From positions 1 through 5,317 of the forward strand of contig JAHWKC010000178.1 of the NCBI GenBank assembly GCA_019348095.1: DNA of 5,317 nt, in the 5' to 3' direction. The notes beneath the pieces are model-generated. The model was not told where the DNA came from and did not search any database. It saw only the letters and a list, made by a program, of their open reading frames with translations. Position numbers and translations under genes: made by a program. Positions 1 to 5,020 of the stretch are shown in pieces; the first letter of the stretch is position 1; every line of letters begins with the position of its first letter. The stretch comes from Pseudomonadota bacterium (GTDB lineage: Bacteria > Pseudomonadota > Gammaproteobacteria > Xanthomonadales > Xanthomonadaceae).

Positions 1-81
1 GCCGCAGGCGCCCGGCTTTGCGGGGCGCCTCGGGGGTGCGACCGCCACCGGAACTCGCGCGCTGCTGCAAGGGCGCAGCGG

Positions 82-158
82 GATGGGTAGAGCCGAGCTT
101 GCTCGGCTGACCTCCCTCACCGCGCAAAGCAGCCGAGCAAGCTCGGCTCTACACCCAT
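82..158. repeat. Inverted pair of GTAG-type REP hairpins (REPIN/SMAG-like)
   Basis: The arm at 87-109 begins GTAG and is repeated exactly as its reverse complement at 130-152, ending CTAC. Each arm is itself a hairpin, AGCCGAGC-TT-GCTCGGCT, and the two arms are separated by 20 bases. The match continues outward (GATGGG at 82-87 against CCCATC at 153-158) if a 2-base bulge is allowed, so the whole unit can also fold into one long stem. The GTAG head plus an imperfect palindrome is the known signature of REP sequences of Stenotrophomonas and relatives, which are mobilised by REP-associated tyrosine transposases (RAYTs). No RAYT gene lies in this window. The unit starts about 27 bases beyond the stop codon of the minus-strand PLP enzyme gene, where it may act as an mRNA 3'-end stabiliser or weak terminator (inference). 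Confidence 0.85.
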
Positions 159-178
159 CGGGGGAAGGCGGCCTCGGA

Positions 179-1369
179 TCAGGCGGCGCGGGAGACCACA
201 GCTTCCGCGCTGCCGAGCGCCTGCGCCAGGTCCGCCCACAGGTCATCGACATGCTCGATCCCGGCCGAGAGCCGCAGCAGGCCCGGGGTGATCCCGCACG
301 CCTCACGGGTGGATTCATCCAGCACGCGATGGGTCAGGCCTGCGGGGTGCTGGATCAGCGTGTCGACCGAGCCGAGGCTGACCGCGGGCGTGATCAACCG
401 CACCGCCTTGAGCACCGCCGCGGCGGTGGCCTGCCCACCGGAAAGCTCGAATGCCACCAGCGCCCCCGGCCCTCGCATCTGGGTCGCCACCAACGCATCG
501 TTGCGTACCGTGCCCGTGCCGGGATAGAACACCTTCCGCACTGCGGGATGTTCGGACAGCCGTTGCGCGAGCACCCCTGCGTTGGCCTGCGCACGCTCCA
601 CCCGCAATGTCAGCGTCGGCAGGCCACGGTGCAGCAGGTAGGCCCCCAGCGGATGCAGCAAGGCGCCGGTGGCGGCCCGCACCTGCCGCAGGCTGCGGGC
701 GTGCTCCTCGGCGCAGCACACCACCCCGGCGATGACATCGCCGTGCCCGCCGAGGAACTTGGTCGCGCTGTGCAGCACATAGGTCGCACCCAGCTCCGCC
801 GGCCGCTGCAGCACCGGCGTGGCAAAGGTCGAATCGACCACCACCGGCACGTCCCCGGCCGCCGCGGCCACCGCACGGATGTCCACCAGCCCCAGGGTCG
901 GGTTGGCCGGGGTCTCGATGATCACCAGCGCGGTGTCGGCGCGGCGGCGGGCGGCAATCTGGTCGGCATCGACGAACTCGGCTTCCAGTCCGGTCAGGCC
1001 GCTGACCAGCAGATGATCGGAGGTGCCATACAGCGGGCGCACCACCAGCACGTGATTTCCACGCGCGCGGGCGGACATCAGCAAGGCGGTCAGCGCGGCC
1101 ATGCCCGAGCCGTACGCAACACATGCCTCGGTGCCTTCCAGCGTCGCCAGCGCGCGCTCGACCCGGGCCACGGTGGGGTTGTGCAGGCGCGCGTAGATCG
1201 GGTTTTCGGCACCGGCATCGCCGCCGACCAGCGCATCGAAACTCGCCGTCCCGGCGTCCAGGTCGGTGACCGGATAGGTCGTGGACAGATCGATCGGCGG
1301 GGCATGCACGCCCAGTTCGACCAGGTCTTCGCGACCGGCATGCACGGCCAGGGTATCGAGACGCGACAT
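179..1369 (-). CDS. PLP-dependent trans-sulfuration enzyme (cystathionine gamma-synthase / gamma-lyase / methionine gamma-lyase family)
   Basis: A 396-residue cytosolic enzyme of the Cys/Met-metabolism PLP family (fold type I). Family landmarks fall at the same residue numbers as in Pseudomonas putida methionine gamma-lyase over the N-terminal third: Tyr59 and Arg61 in YARLHNPT (phosphate contacts from the neighbouring subunit), the phosphate loop YGSGM at 86-90, and Tyr114 in LYG. The Schiff-base lysine is Lys204 in HSATKFLGGHGD, the ring-nitrogen aspartate is Asp179 in VVVDSTFATP, and the carboxylate-binding arginine is Arg366 in LLRLSAGIE. Residue 116 is Thr, whereas methionine gamma-lyases have a specificity-determining Cys116. 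The substrate is therefore open: cystathionine synthesis or cleavage, or lyase activity on methionine or homocysteine, are all possible. The ATG at 1369 gives the normal family length; only a weak GGAT stands in front of it. An Lrp/AsnC gene is divergently transcribed 92 bp away, suggesting amino-acid-responsive control. The family call is firm, the exact reaction is not. Confidence 0.95.
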   Translation of the reverse strand: MSRLDTLAVHAGREDLVELGVHAPPIDLSTTYPVTDLDAGTASFDALVGGDAGAENPIYARLHNPTVARVERALATLEGTEACVAYGSGMAALTALLMSARARGNHVLVVRPLYGTSDHLLVSGLTGLEAEFVDADQIAARRRADTALVIIETPANPTLGLVDIRAVAAAAGDVPVVVDSTFATPVLQRPAELGATYVLHSATKFLGGHGDVIAGVVCCAEEHARSLRQVRAATGALLHPLGAYLLHRGLPTLTLRVERAQANAGVLAQRLSEHPAVRKVFYPGTGTVRNDALVATQMRGPGALVAFELSGGQATAAAVLKAVRLITPAVSLGSVDTLIQHPAGLTHRVLDESTREACGITPGLLRLSAGIEHVDDLWADLAQALGSAEAVVSRAA

Positions 1370-1461
1370 CGGCTAATCCGTTCGAATGTGAAGCATGATC
1401 CTAGAACGTACTGCGCCTGCTAAGCTGCCGTCCGAATAATATTTCTCCGGAGCGGCCTGCC
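1370..1461. promoter_or_regulatory. Shared divergent promoter region between the PLP enzyme and Lrp-type regulator genes
   Basis: This 92-bp gap must hold the promoters of both divergent genes. It is AT-richer than its surroundings. AATAAT (1435-1440) is a possible -10 for the regulator and TAGGAT (minus strand, 1403-1398) for the enzyme, but neither has a convincing -35. The CCGGAG at 1448-1453 is a good ribosome-binding site for the regulator gene. Two 12-bp dyads are visible: TTCGAATGTGAA (1381-1392) and GAATAATATTTC (1434-1445). Their centres are 53 bp apart, about five helical turns, a spacing suited to an Lrp-family oligomer. Assigning them as operators is inference. Confidence 0.4.
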
Positions 1462-1944
1462 ATGCATCTGGATCGAATCGACTTCGCCCTCCTGCGGCTG
1501 TTGCGGAAGAACGCTCGGCTGCCCAACAAGGACCTGGCCGAACGGGTCGGGATTGCGCCGTCCACGGCGCTGGAGCGGGTCCGCCGGCTGCGCGAGTCGC
1601 GCACCTTGCTCGGCTTCCATGCGGAGATCACGCCCGCGGCCATCGGCATCGGGCTGCAGGCGCTCGTCTCGGTGCGGCTGGCGCAGCATTCGCGCACGCT
1701 GCTGGATGGCTTCCAGGCGCACCTGCACGCGCTGCCGGAAGTCCTGGCGTTCTATCACGTGGCCGGGGCCGACGACTTCCTGGTCCACGTCGGGGTGCGC
1801 GACAGTGCGCACATGCGCGAGTTCGCGTTGTCGGCGTTTACCGAGCGCCCCGAAGTGGCGCGGATCGAGACCCGACTGATCTTCGAGTTCCAGCGCAATA
1901 CCGAACTGCCGGGCCAACTGGAGCGGGACCGTGACGACGGCTAG
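1462..1944 (+). CDS. Lrp/AsnC family transcriptional regulator
   Basis: A 160-residue DNA-binding regulator of normal Lrp/AsnC length. Residues 1-50 form the winged helix-turn-helix: LDRIDFALLRLLRKNARL, then NKDLAERVGIAPSTALERV with the recognition helix at about 32-43. Residues about 65-145 form the RAM (ligand-binding and oligomerisation) domain; the segment VAGADDFLVHV at 100-110 is the family's conserved turn of the type G-x-x-D-(Y/F)-L. The ATG at 1462 is set by CCGGAG 8 bases upstream. The C-terminus ends in a short charged tail (ERDRDDG). By analogy with Lrp-type activators placed next to amino-acid catabolic genes, such as MdeR beside methionine gamma-lyase in P. putida, it probably controls the divergent PLP enzyme gene in response to an amino acid and perhaps itself. 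The ligand is not readable from the sequence. Confidence 0.95.
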   Translation: MHLDRIDFALLRLLRKNARLPNKDLAERVGIAPSTALERVRRLRESRTLLGFHAEITPAAIGIGLQALVSVRLAQHSRTLLDGFQAHLHALPEVLAFYHVAGADDFLVHVGVRDSAHMREFALSAFTERPEVARIETRLIFEFQRNTELPGQLERDRDDG

Positions 1945-1986
1945 TCCGCGCGGTCACCCGCTGGGCTGCGGCACGGGCGTGACGGG

Positions 1987-2391
1987 CTACAGCGCGTCGA
2001 TGTCGCCCAGTGCGCGGATCAGCCGGCGGGCGCGTTTGTCGGGCTTGCCCTCGGGGGCGCGGTAGCCGGTGCGCTGTGCGATCTGCAGCGCGCGCGCCTG
2101 CTCGCGCTGCAGGCGCGAGGCTTCGCTCTCCTCGTACAGCCCCCGCGCCACCGGCGCCGGGCCGCGGCTGTCGCTCAAGCCCAGGACGCTGACCTCGAAG
2201 ACCTCCTGGCCGCGAACGACGCGCAGCACGTCGCCGGTGCGCACCGCGCGCGAGGCCTTGGCGCGCTGGCCGCCGAGTTCAACCTTGCCGGTATCTATCG
2301 CCTGCCGGGCCAGGGTGCGGGTCTTGAAGAAACGCGCGGCCCACAGCCACAGGTCGAGGCGCACGGTTGCGATGGGTTCGGATGGGGACAT
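1987..2391 (-). CDS. hslR: Hsp15, ribosome-associated heat-shock S4-domain RNA-binding protein
   Basis: A 134-residue protein closely resembling E. coli Hsp15 (133 residues). The S4 RNA-binding domain spans about residues 10-70 and starts with RLDLWLWAARFFKTRTLA, followed by the S4 turn GKVELGGQRAKASRAVRTGD. LYEESE at 85-90 and the basic C-terminus (KPDKRARRLIRAL) are also Hsp15 features. In E. coli Hsp15 binds free 50S subunits that carry a stalled peptidyl-tRNA and helps recycle them after heat shock. The reading frame stays open to a TTG at 2472, but that extension lies in the terminator region. The ATG at 2391 fits the family length, although no Shine-Dalgarno sequence precedes it. It is convergent with the Lrp-type gene (42-bp gap), and the terminator at 2461-2494 separates it from rplS, so it should have its own promoter. 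I see no convincing -10/-35 pair for it. Confidence 0.93.
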   Translation of the reverse strand: MSPSEPIATVRLDLWLWAARFFKTRTLARQAIDTGKVELGGQRAKASRAVRTGDVLRVVRGQEVFEVSVLGLSDSRGPAPVARGLYEESEASRLQREQARALQIAQRTGYRAPEGKPDKRARRLIRALGDIDAL

Positions 2392-2460
2392 TTGGGTCGT
2401 GGTGTACGTCAGGGCCGCAGCGGCGCACAGGACATCTGGATGCACGATCGACCTTGGCGT

Positions 2461-2494
2461 GTCCAAACGCAAACGGCCGCCCAGGGGCGGCCGT
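2461..2494 (-). terminator. Rho-independent terminator of the rpsP-rimM-trmD-rplS operon
   Basis: A perfect 10-bp GC-rich inverted repeat pairs 2473-2482 with 2485-2494 (ACGGCCGCCC against GGGCGGCCGT; in practice about 8 bp with a 6-base loop). Read on the minus strand it is followed by TTTGCGTTTGG, a broken U-tract. It lies 43 bases beyond the rplS stop and before the hslR start, so it closes the ribosomal operon. There is no T-tract on the plus strand. Confidence 0.85.
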
Positions 2495-2516
2495 CGATGC
2501 GACTGGCGCTGCGCGC

Positions 2517-2535
2517 TCCGGAGAGCGACTCCGGA
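2517..2535 (-). repeat. Hairpin immediately after the rplS stop codon
   Basis: A perfect 7-bp inverted repeat (TCCGGAG / CTCCGGA) with a 5-base loop sits two bases beyond the rplS TAA on the minus strand. It has no U-tract, so it is unlikely to terminate alone. It precedes the strong terminator at 2494-2461 and may protect the mRNA 3' end (inference). Confidence 0.6.
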
Positions 2536-2537
2536 CG

Positions 2538-2939
2538 TTACTTGGTGGCGGCAGCGGCGGCCTTGACCTTGGCGTAGGCGGCCAGGTCTTCCTTGATGCG
2601 CGCCTTCTTGCCTTCCAGGCCACGCAGGTAATACAGCTTGCCGGCGCGCACCTTGCCGCGACGCTTGACCTCGACCGATTCGATCACCGCGCTGTGGGAC
2701 TGGAACACCCGCTCGACGCCGAAGCCGTGCGACATCTTGCGCACGGTGAATGCCGCGTTGAGTCCGCCGTTCTTCCTGGCGATCACCACGCCCTCGTAGG
2801 CCTGGACGCGCTCGCGGTTGCCTTCCTTGACCTTGACGTTGACCACCACGGTGTCACCAGGGCTGAAGTCCGGCAGCTGGCGCTGGACCTGTTCGGATTC
2901 GAAATTCTGCAGCAGCGTATTGAGCGAGGGCTTGTTCAT
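2538..2939 (-). CDS. rplS: 50S ribosomal protein L19
   Basis: A 133-residue protein of the bL19 family, located at the 30S-50S interface of the ribosome. Hallmarks are [16 protein letters not shown] (25-40), the segment [16 protein letters not shown] (44-59), [20 protein letters not shown] (64-83), [16 protein letters not shown] (91-106) and GKKARIKE (110-117). It is longer than E. coli L19 (115 residues) by a short N-terminal stretch and an Ala/Lys tail ([11 protein letters not shown]). The ATG at 2939 is the family start; AGG 8 bases upstream serves as the ribosome-binding site. The open frame continues upstream to 3023, but that part does not resemble L19. It is the last gene of the operon, 131 bp after trmD, with a TATAAT promoter at the trmD end. 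Confidence 0.98.
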   Translation of the reverse strand: MNKPSLNTLLQNFESEQVQRQLPDFSPGDTVVVNVKVKEGNRERVQAYEGVVIARKNGGLNAAFTVRKMSHGFGVERVFQSHSAVIESVEVKRRGKVRAGKLYYLRGLEGKKARIKEDLAAYAKVKAAAAATK

Positions 2940-3037
2940 GACGTTGACCTGTTGGATTGCCACTGCGTGGCTTGCCTGTTGGAGTCGTTGTAGCGCGAGT
3001 GCACGTGGACCCGCGTCTGGCATTGGGTGGAGCGAAG
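2940..3037 (-). promoter_or_regulatory. rplS 5' leader with duplicated TCCAACAGG around a hairpin
   Basis: If transcription starts just after the TATAAT at 3049-3044, rplS has a leader of about 98 bases. On the minus strand the 9-mer TCCAACAGG occurs twice (2983-2975 and 2956-2948), 27 bases apart, flanking a perfect 5-bp hairpin GCCAC-GCA-GTGGC (2971-2959). The second copy supplies the AGG Shine-Dalgarno for L19. The layout could be a translational control site, but no function is known to me. Confidence 0.4.
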
Positions 3038-3043
3038 CCGCGC

Positions 3044-3049
3044 ATTATA
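3044..3049 (-). promoter_or_regulatory. Promoter -10 element (TATAAT) for rplS
   Basis: A perfect TATAAT on the minus strand lies 22 bases after the trmD stop codon, about 105 bases before the rplS ATG. The -35 position (AGCCGC at 17-bp spacing, overlapping the trmD stop) is a poor match, as is common in GC-rich gammaproteobacteria. The element sits inside the loop of an 8-bp inverted repeat (GCCGCGCA 3037-3044 / TGCGCGGC 3064-3071). It would give L19 transcription independent of trmD read-through. Confidence 0.6.
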
Positions 3050-3070
3050 GCGGCCTTTTTCCTTGCGCGG

Positions 3071-3871
3071 CTAGGGCTTAGCGGTTCTTGCCTGATCGAC
3101 GGGGTTTTCCGCCGCGACATCGATGGCCGCCTGCGCCAGCGACGCCCGGTACTCGTCCAGCAACCTGCGATCGGCTTTCGACAGCGCCGCCTCGTCGAGC
3201 AGGTCGGGCCTGCGCTGCCAGGTGCGGCCGAGCGCCTGGCGCCGGCGCCAGCGCGCGATCTCGGCATGGTTGCCCGACATCAGCACCGCCGGCACCTCGC
3301 CCAGTTCATGCTCCACCGGCCGGGTGTAGTGCGGGCAGTCGAGCAGCCCGTCGTCGCCGAAACTGTCCTGGGTGGCCGACTCGACATCGTTCAGCACCCC
3401 CTCCTGCAGCCGCGCCACCGCATCTACCAACACCGCGGCGGCCAGCTCGCCGCCGGCCAGCACGTAGTCGCCGATCGAGATCTCCTCGTCGACCTCGGCC
3501 GCGATCAGGCGCTCATCGATCCCCTCGTAGCGACCGCACAGCAGGATCAGCCGGTCACGGCCGGCCAGCTCGCGGACCCGCGCCTGGGTCAGCGGCGCGC
3601 CTTGCGGGCTCAGGTAGACCACCCGGGCCGGCGCCGGGTCGGCGGCGCGCGCCGCGTGCAGGCTGGCGCGCAGCGGGTCGATCAGCATGACCATGCCGGG
3701 ACCGCCGCCGAACGGGCGCTCGTCAACCCGCCGGTAGTTGCCCTCGGCGTGGTCGCGCGGGTTCCAGCCATGCAGCGACAGCAGTCCGCGCTCCGCGGCC
3801 CGCCCGACCACGCCGAACGCGGCGCACTGGGCGACGAATTCGGGGAACAGGCTGATGACGTCGATACGCAT
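3071..3871 (-). CDS. trmD: tRNA (guanine37-N1)-methyltransferase TrmD
   Basis: A 266-residue SPOUT-class methyltransferase (E. coli 255) that transfers a methyl group from SAM to N1 of G37 in tRNAs reading CNN, UGG-type and related codons, preventing +1 frameshifting. It acts as a homodimer. Visible motifs are the N-terminal [16 protein letters not shown] (86-91), [11 protein letters not shown] (111-121) and [11 protein letters not shown] (132-142), which form the trefoil-knot SAM site. Catalytic Arg154 and Asp169 (in SATQDSF) have the same numbering as in E. coli, followed by DCPHYTRP (178-185) and [12 protein letters not shown] (199-210). The C-terminal helical domain contains [12 protein letters not shown]. 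The frame is open upstream to 3937, but homology fixes the start at the ATG at 3871. No Shine-Dalgarno precedes it: the upstream bases are pyrimidine-rich and belong to the repeat module at 3875-3955. It is the third gene of the operon. Confidence 0.98.
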   Translation of the reverse strand: MRIDVISLFPEFVAQCAAFGVVGRAAERGLLSLHGWNPRDHAEGNYRRVDERPFGGGPGMVMLIDPLRASLHAARAADPAPARVVYLSPQGAPLTQARVRELAGRDRLILLCGRYEGIDERLIAAEVDEEISIGDYVLAGGELAAAVLVDAVARLQEGVLNDVESATQDSFGDDGLLDCPHYTRPVEHELGEVPAVLMSGNHAEIARWRRRQALGRTWQRRPDLLDEAALSKADRRLLDEYRASLAQAAIDVAAENPVDQARTAKP

Positions 3872-3874
3872 TAA

Positions 3875-3955
3875 GCGAGGAGTGAGTGCAGAGGAGTGAG
3901 TAGTGAGAAAGCCCGAGAGTACCTTCTCACTCCTCACTTCTCTCCCCTCACTTCT
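3875..3955. repeat. Imperfect inverted/direct repeat module between rimM and trmD
   Basis: Almost the whole 82-bp rimM-trmD gap is built from short GTGAG/CTCAC units. GAGGAGTGAG occurs at 3877-3886 and 3891-3900, a 14-base period. Its exact reverse complement CTCACTCCTC is at 3926-3935. CTCACTTCT occurs at 3933-3941 and 3947-3955, again a 14-base period. AGTGAGAA (3902-3909) pairs with TTCTCACT (3924-3931) across a 14-base loop. The module begins right at the rimM stop codon and runs to within 3 bases of the trmD ATG. On the transcript the purine-rich arm comes first and the pyrimidine-rich arm abuts the trmD start. It looks like an inserted intergenic repeat. Whether it recurs elsewhere in the genome cannot be seen here. 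Confidence 0.7.
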
Positions 3956-4469
3956 AGAAATCCGGATCCCAATCGACCGTCACCACACCGGCCTCGAAGT
4001 CGATATCGGTGATGAACTGCGGGCGCACGAACGGGATCATGCGTTCGCGCTCGTCGTCACGTACGACCAGCACGTCATTGGCCCCGGTGGCGAACAGGTG
4101 CGAAACCGTGCCGAAGGCGACGCCTTCCAGATTGACCACGCGCAGGCCTTCCAAGTCGACCCAGTAATACTCGTCGGGCCTGGGCGGCGGCAGTGCCGAG
4201 CGCGGCACATAGATTTCGGTGCCGCCCAGCGCCTCGGCAGCGTCGCGGTCGCTCACGTCCGGGAACTGGCCCATCAGGTGCTTGCCGCTGTCACGTCCCT
4301 GCGCGCCGCGCAGCTCGCGCTCGCGCCCCATGCGGTCGACCAGCAGCCAGGGCTGGTAGCGGAAGATCGCATTGCGCGGCTCGGTCCAGGACTCGAGTTT
4401 CACCTCGCCACGCAAGCCGAAGGCGCCAAGCACCCTGCCAAGGAGGATGCGGCGCCCGGAATCGTTCAT
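3954..4469 (-). CDS. rimM: 16S rRNA processing / 30S maturation factor RimM
   Basis: A 171-residue protein (E. coli 182) that binds ribosomal protein S19 and helps assemble the head of the 30S subunit. Its N-terminal RimM barrel spans about residues 7-90: [18 protein letters not shown], then the AIFRYQPWL region and the conserved [18 protein letters not shown]. The C-terminal PRC-barrel (about 100-170) has the signature YYWVDLEGL (101-109), the turn GANDVLVV (129-136), IPFV (145-148) and the terminal VDWDPDF, as in E. coli. The ATG at 4469 fits the family, but no proper Shine-Dalgarno precedes it; a strong 9-bp hairpin (4481-4506) lies just upstream. It is the second gene of the operon, 43 bp after rpsP. 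Confidence 0.97.
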   Translation of the reverse strand: MNDSGRRILLGRVLGAFGLRGEVKLESWTEPRNAIFRYQPWLLVDRMGRERELRGAQGRDSGKHLMGQFPDVSDRDAAEALGGTEIYVPRSALPPPRPDEYYWVDLEGLRVVNLEGVAFGTVSHLFATGANDVLVVRDDERERMIPFVRPQFITDIDFEAGVVTVDWDPDF

Positions 4470-4480
4470 CTCGAAGAGGC

Positions 4481-4506
4481 GGCCGCGCGGCTTGCCACGC
4501 GCGGCC
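4481..4506 (-). promoter_or_regulatory. Strong GC hairpin in the rpsP-rimM gap
   Basis: A perfect 9-bp, all-G/C inverted repeat (GGCCGCGCG 4481-4489 / CGCGCGGCC 4498-4506) with an 8-base loop fills most of the 43-base gap. On the minus strand it ends 11 bases before the rimM ATG. No U-tract follows, so it is not a classic terminator. It could reduce ribosome access to rimM or set mRNA stability (inference). Confidence 0.6.
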
Positions 4507-4512
4507 TGCGGC

Positions 4513-4800
4513 TCAGGCTGCGGAAGCAGCCGGCGCGTCGGCCGACGCCGTGCCGGGCGACTTCTGCGCCTCCTTGTAGAGCACGCCGACCTTGTCGGTC
4601 AGCTGCGCACCCTGGGAGACCCAGTGATTCACGCGCTCCAGGTCGAGCTCGACGCGCTTTTCGCCGCCGGTGGCGACCGGGTTGTAGTAACCGACACGCT
4701 CGATGTTGCGGCCGTCGCGGGCGCTGCGGCTGTCGGTGACGATGATGTGGTAGAACGGACGCTTCTTGGCGCCGCCGCGGGTCAGTCGGATCTTGACCAT
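4513..4800 (-). CDS. rpsP: 30S ribosomal protein S16
   Basis: A 95-residue bS16 protein, needed for 30S assembly and located in the body of the small subunit. Signature segments are [20 protein letters not shown] (1-20), [20 protein letters not shown] (21-40), then PVATGG and the helix [20 protein letters not shown] (52-71). It carries an Ala/Ser/Pro-rich tail ([15 protein letters not shown]) in place of the longer basic tail of some homologues. The ATG at 4800 is confirmed by the MVKIRL family start and by AGGA (minus strand, 4815-4812) 11 bases upstream. The open frame extends to 4854 but crosses the leader. It is the first gene of the operon, with its promoter at 4854-4882. Confidence 0.98.
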   Translation of the reverse strand: MVKIRLTRGGAKKRPFYHIIVTDSRSARDGRNIERVGYYNPVATGGEKRVELDLERVNHWVSQGAQLTDKVGVLYKEAQKSPGTASADAPAASAA

Positions 4801-4853
4801 GGATTGCTGTTTCCTGTGTTGCCCAGCCGCCGGGATGACGGGGTAAGCCGGCA

Positions 4854-4882
4854 ATTATAGGGGGCTTTGCTGTGCGAGTGGA
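4854..4882 (-). promoter_or_regulatory. Promoter of the rpsP-rimM-trmD-rplS operon
   Basis: A perfect -10 TATAAT (minus strand, 4859-4854) is followed by a leader of about 47 bases to rpsP. At 17-bp spacing the -35 is TCCACT (4882-4877), matching the consensus at three positions. The site lies between the palindrome cluster (4889-5017) and the gene. It is the only good sigma70-like site upstream of the operon in the window. Confidence 0.65.
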
Positions 4883-4888
4883 AGCCTT

Positions 4889-4934
4889 GCCCTTGCCCCC
4901 TCTCCCGCTTGCGGGAGAGGGCTGGGGTGAGGGC
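4889..4934 (+). repeat. REP-like palindrome with GGGGTGAGGGC tail
   Basis: A perfect 11-bp stem CCCTCTCCCGC / GCGGGAGAGGG (4898-4908 / 4911-4921) has a TT loop. An outer arm (4889-4897 with 4926-4934) pairs GCCCTTGCC with the tail GGTGAGGGC, using two G-U pairs. Hairpins of this kind followed by GGGGTGAGGG are widely scattered between genes in GC-rich proteobacteria. It sits directly upstream of the rpsP promoter. Confidence 0.75.
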
Positions 4935-4940
4935 AGGCGA

Positions 4941-4973
4941 GACGCGCTTGCGTCGCACGCACATGTCGCGTGC
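4941..4973. repeat. Two small hairpins between the REP-like palindromes
   Basis: GACGC-GCTT-GCGTC (4941-4954) and GCACGC / GCGTGC (4955-4960 / 4968-4973, 7-base loop) follow each other without a gap. They join the two outward palindromes into a row of four stems. No function is apparent. Confidence 0.5.
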
Positions 4974-5017
4974 CCTCATCCGCCCTTTGGGCACCTTCTC
5001 CCGTGAACGGGAGAAGG
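4972..5017 (-). repeat. Second REP-like palindrome, inverted orientation
   Basis: A perfect 11-bp stem CCTTCTCCCGT / ACGGGAGAAGG (4994-5004 / 5007-5017) has a GA loop. On the minus strand it is followed by a small GCCC-AAA-GGGC stem (4992-4982) and GGATGAGGGC, the counterpart of the tail of the element at 4889-4934 in the opposite orientation. It starts 3 bases after the xthA stop codon and may protect or end that transcript; no U-tract follows. Confidence 0.7.
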
Positions 5018-5020
5018 AAG

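Noticed and set aside
1..86. End of a gene entering from the left edge
   Set aside because: All three plus-strand frames are open only for short, uninformative stretches and I recognise no protein. The 8-bp inverted repeat AGGCGCCC/GGGCGCCT at 6-30 has no T-tract, so it was not called a terminator.
179..1369. Naming the PLP enzyme methionine gamma-lyase from the adjacent Lrp-type gene
   Set aside because: The diagnostic Cys116 is replaced by Thr, and gene context alone cannot fix the substrate.
83..1423. 446-residue open frame on the plus strand opposite the PLP enzyme gene
   Set aside because: It mirrors the codon pattern of the minus-strand gene. The protein is low-complexity, rich in Arg, Gln, Gly and His, with no recognisable domain. 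Long antisense frames are expected in GC-rich DNA.
1953..1983. Possible bidirectional terminator between the convergent Lrp-type and hslR genes
   Set aside because: GTCACCCG/CGGGCGTGAC pairs only with a bulge, and no T-tract follows on either strand.
1987..2472. Longer Hsp15 starting with TTG at 2472
   Set aside because: The start lies in the U-tract side of the operon terminator, and the ATG at 2391 gives the usual family length.
2538..3023. Longer N-terminal form of L19 starting at 3023
   Set aside because: The extra 28 residues cross the promoter/leader region and do not resemble L19. MNKPSL at 2939 matches the family start.
2957..3874. 305-residue plus-strand open frame opposite trmD
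   Set aside because: It is the antisense shadow of a certain trmD gene, with a His/Arg/Gln-rich composition and no domain.
3903..4739. 278-residue plus-strand open frame opposite rimM and rpsP
   Set aside because: It overlaps two certain genes on the other strand and has shadow-type composition.
4889..5017. CRISPR array or transfer RNA in the palindrome cluster
   Set aside because: The palindromes are only two, diverged and inverted rather than tandem repeats with spacers, and no cloverleaf or anticodon arm can be drawn.
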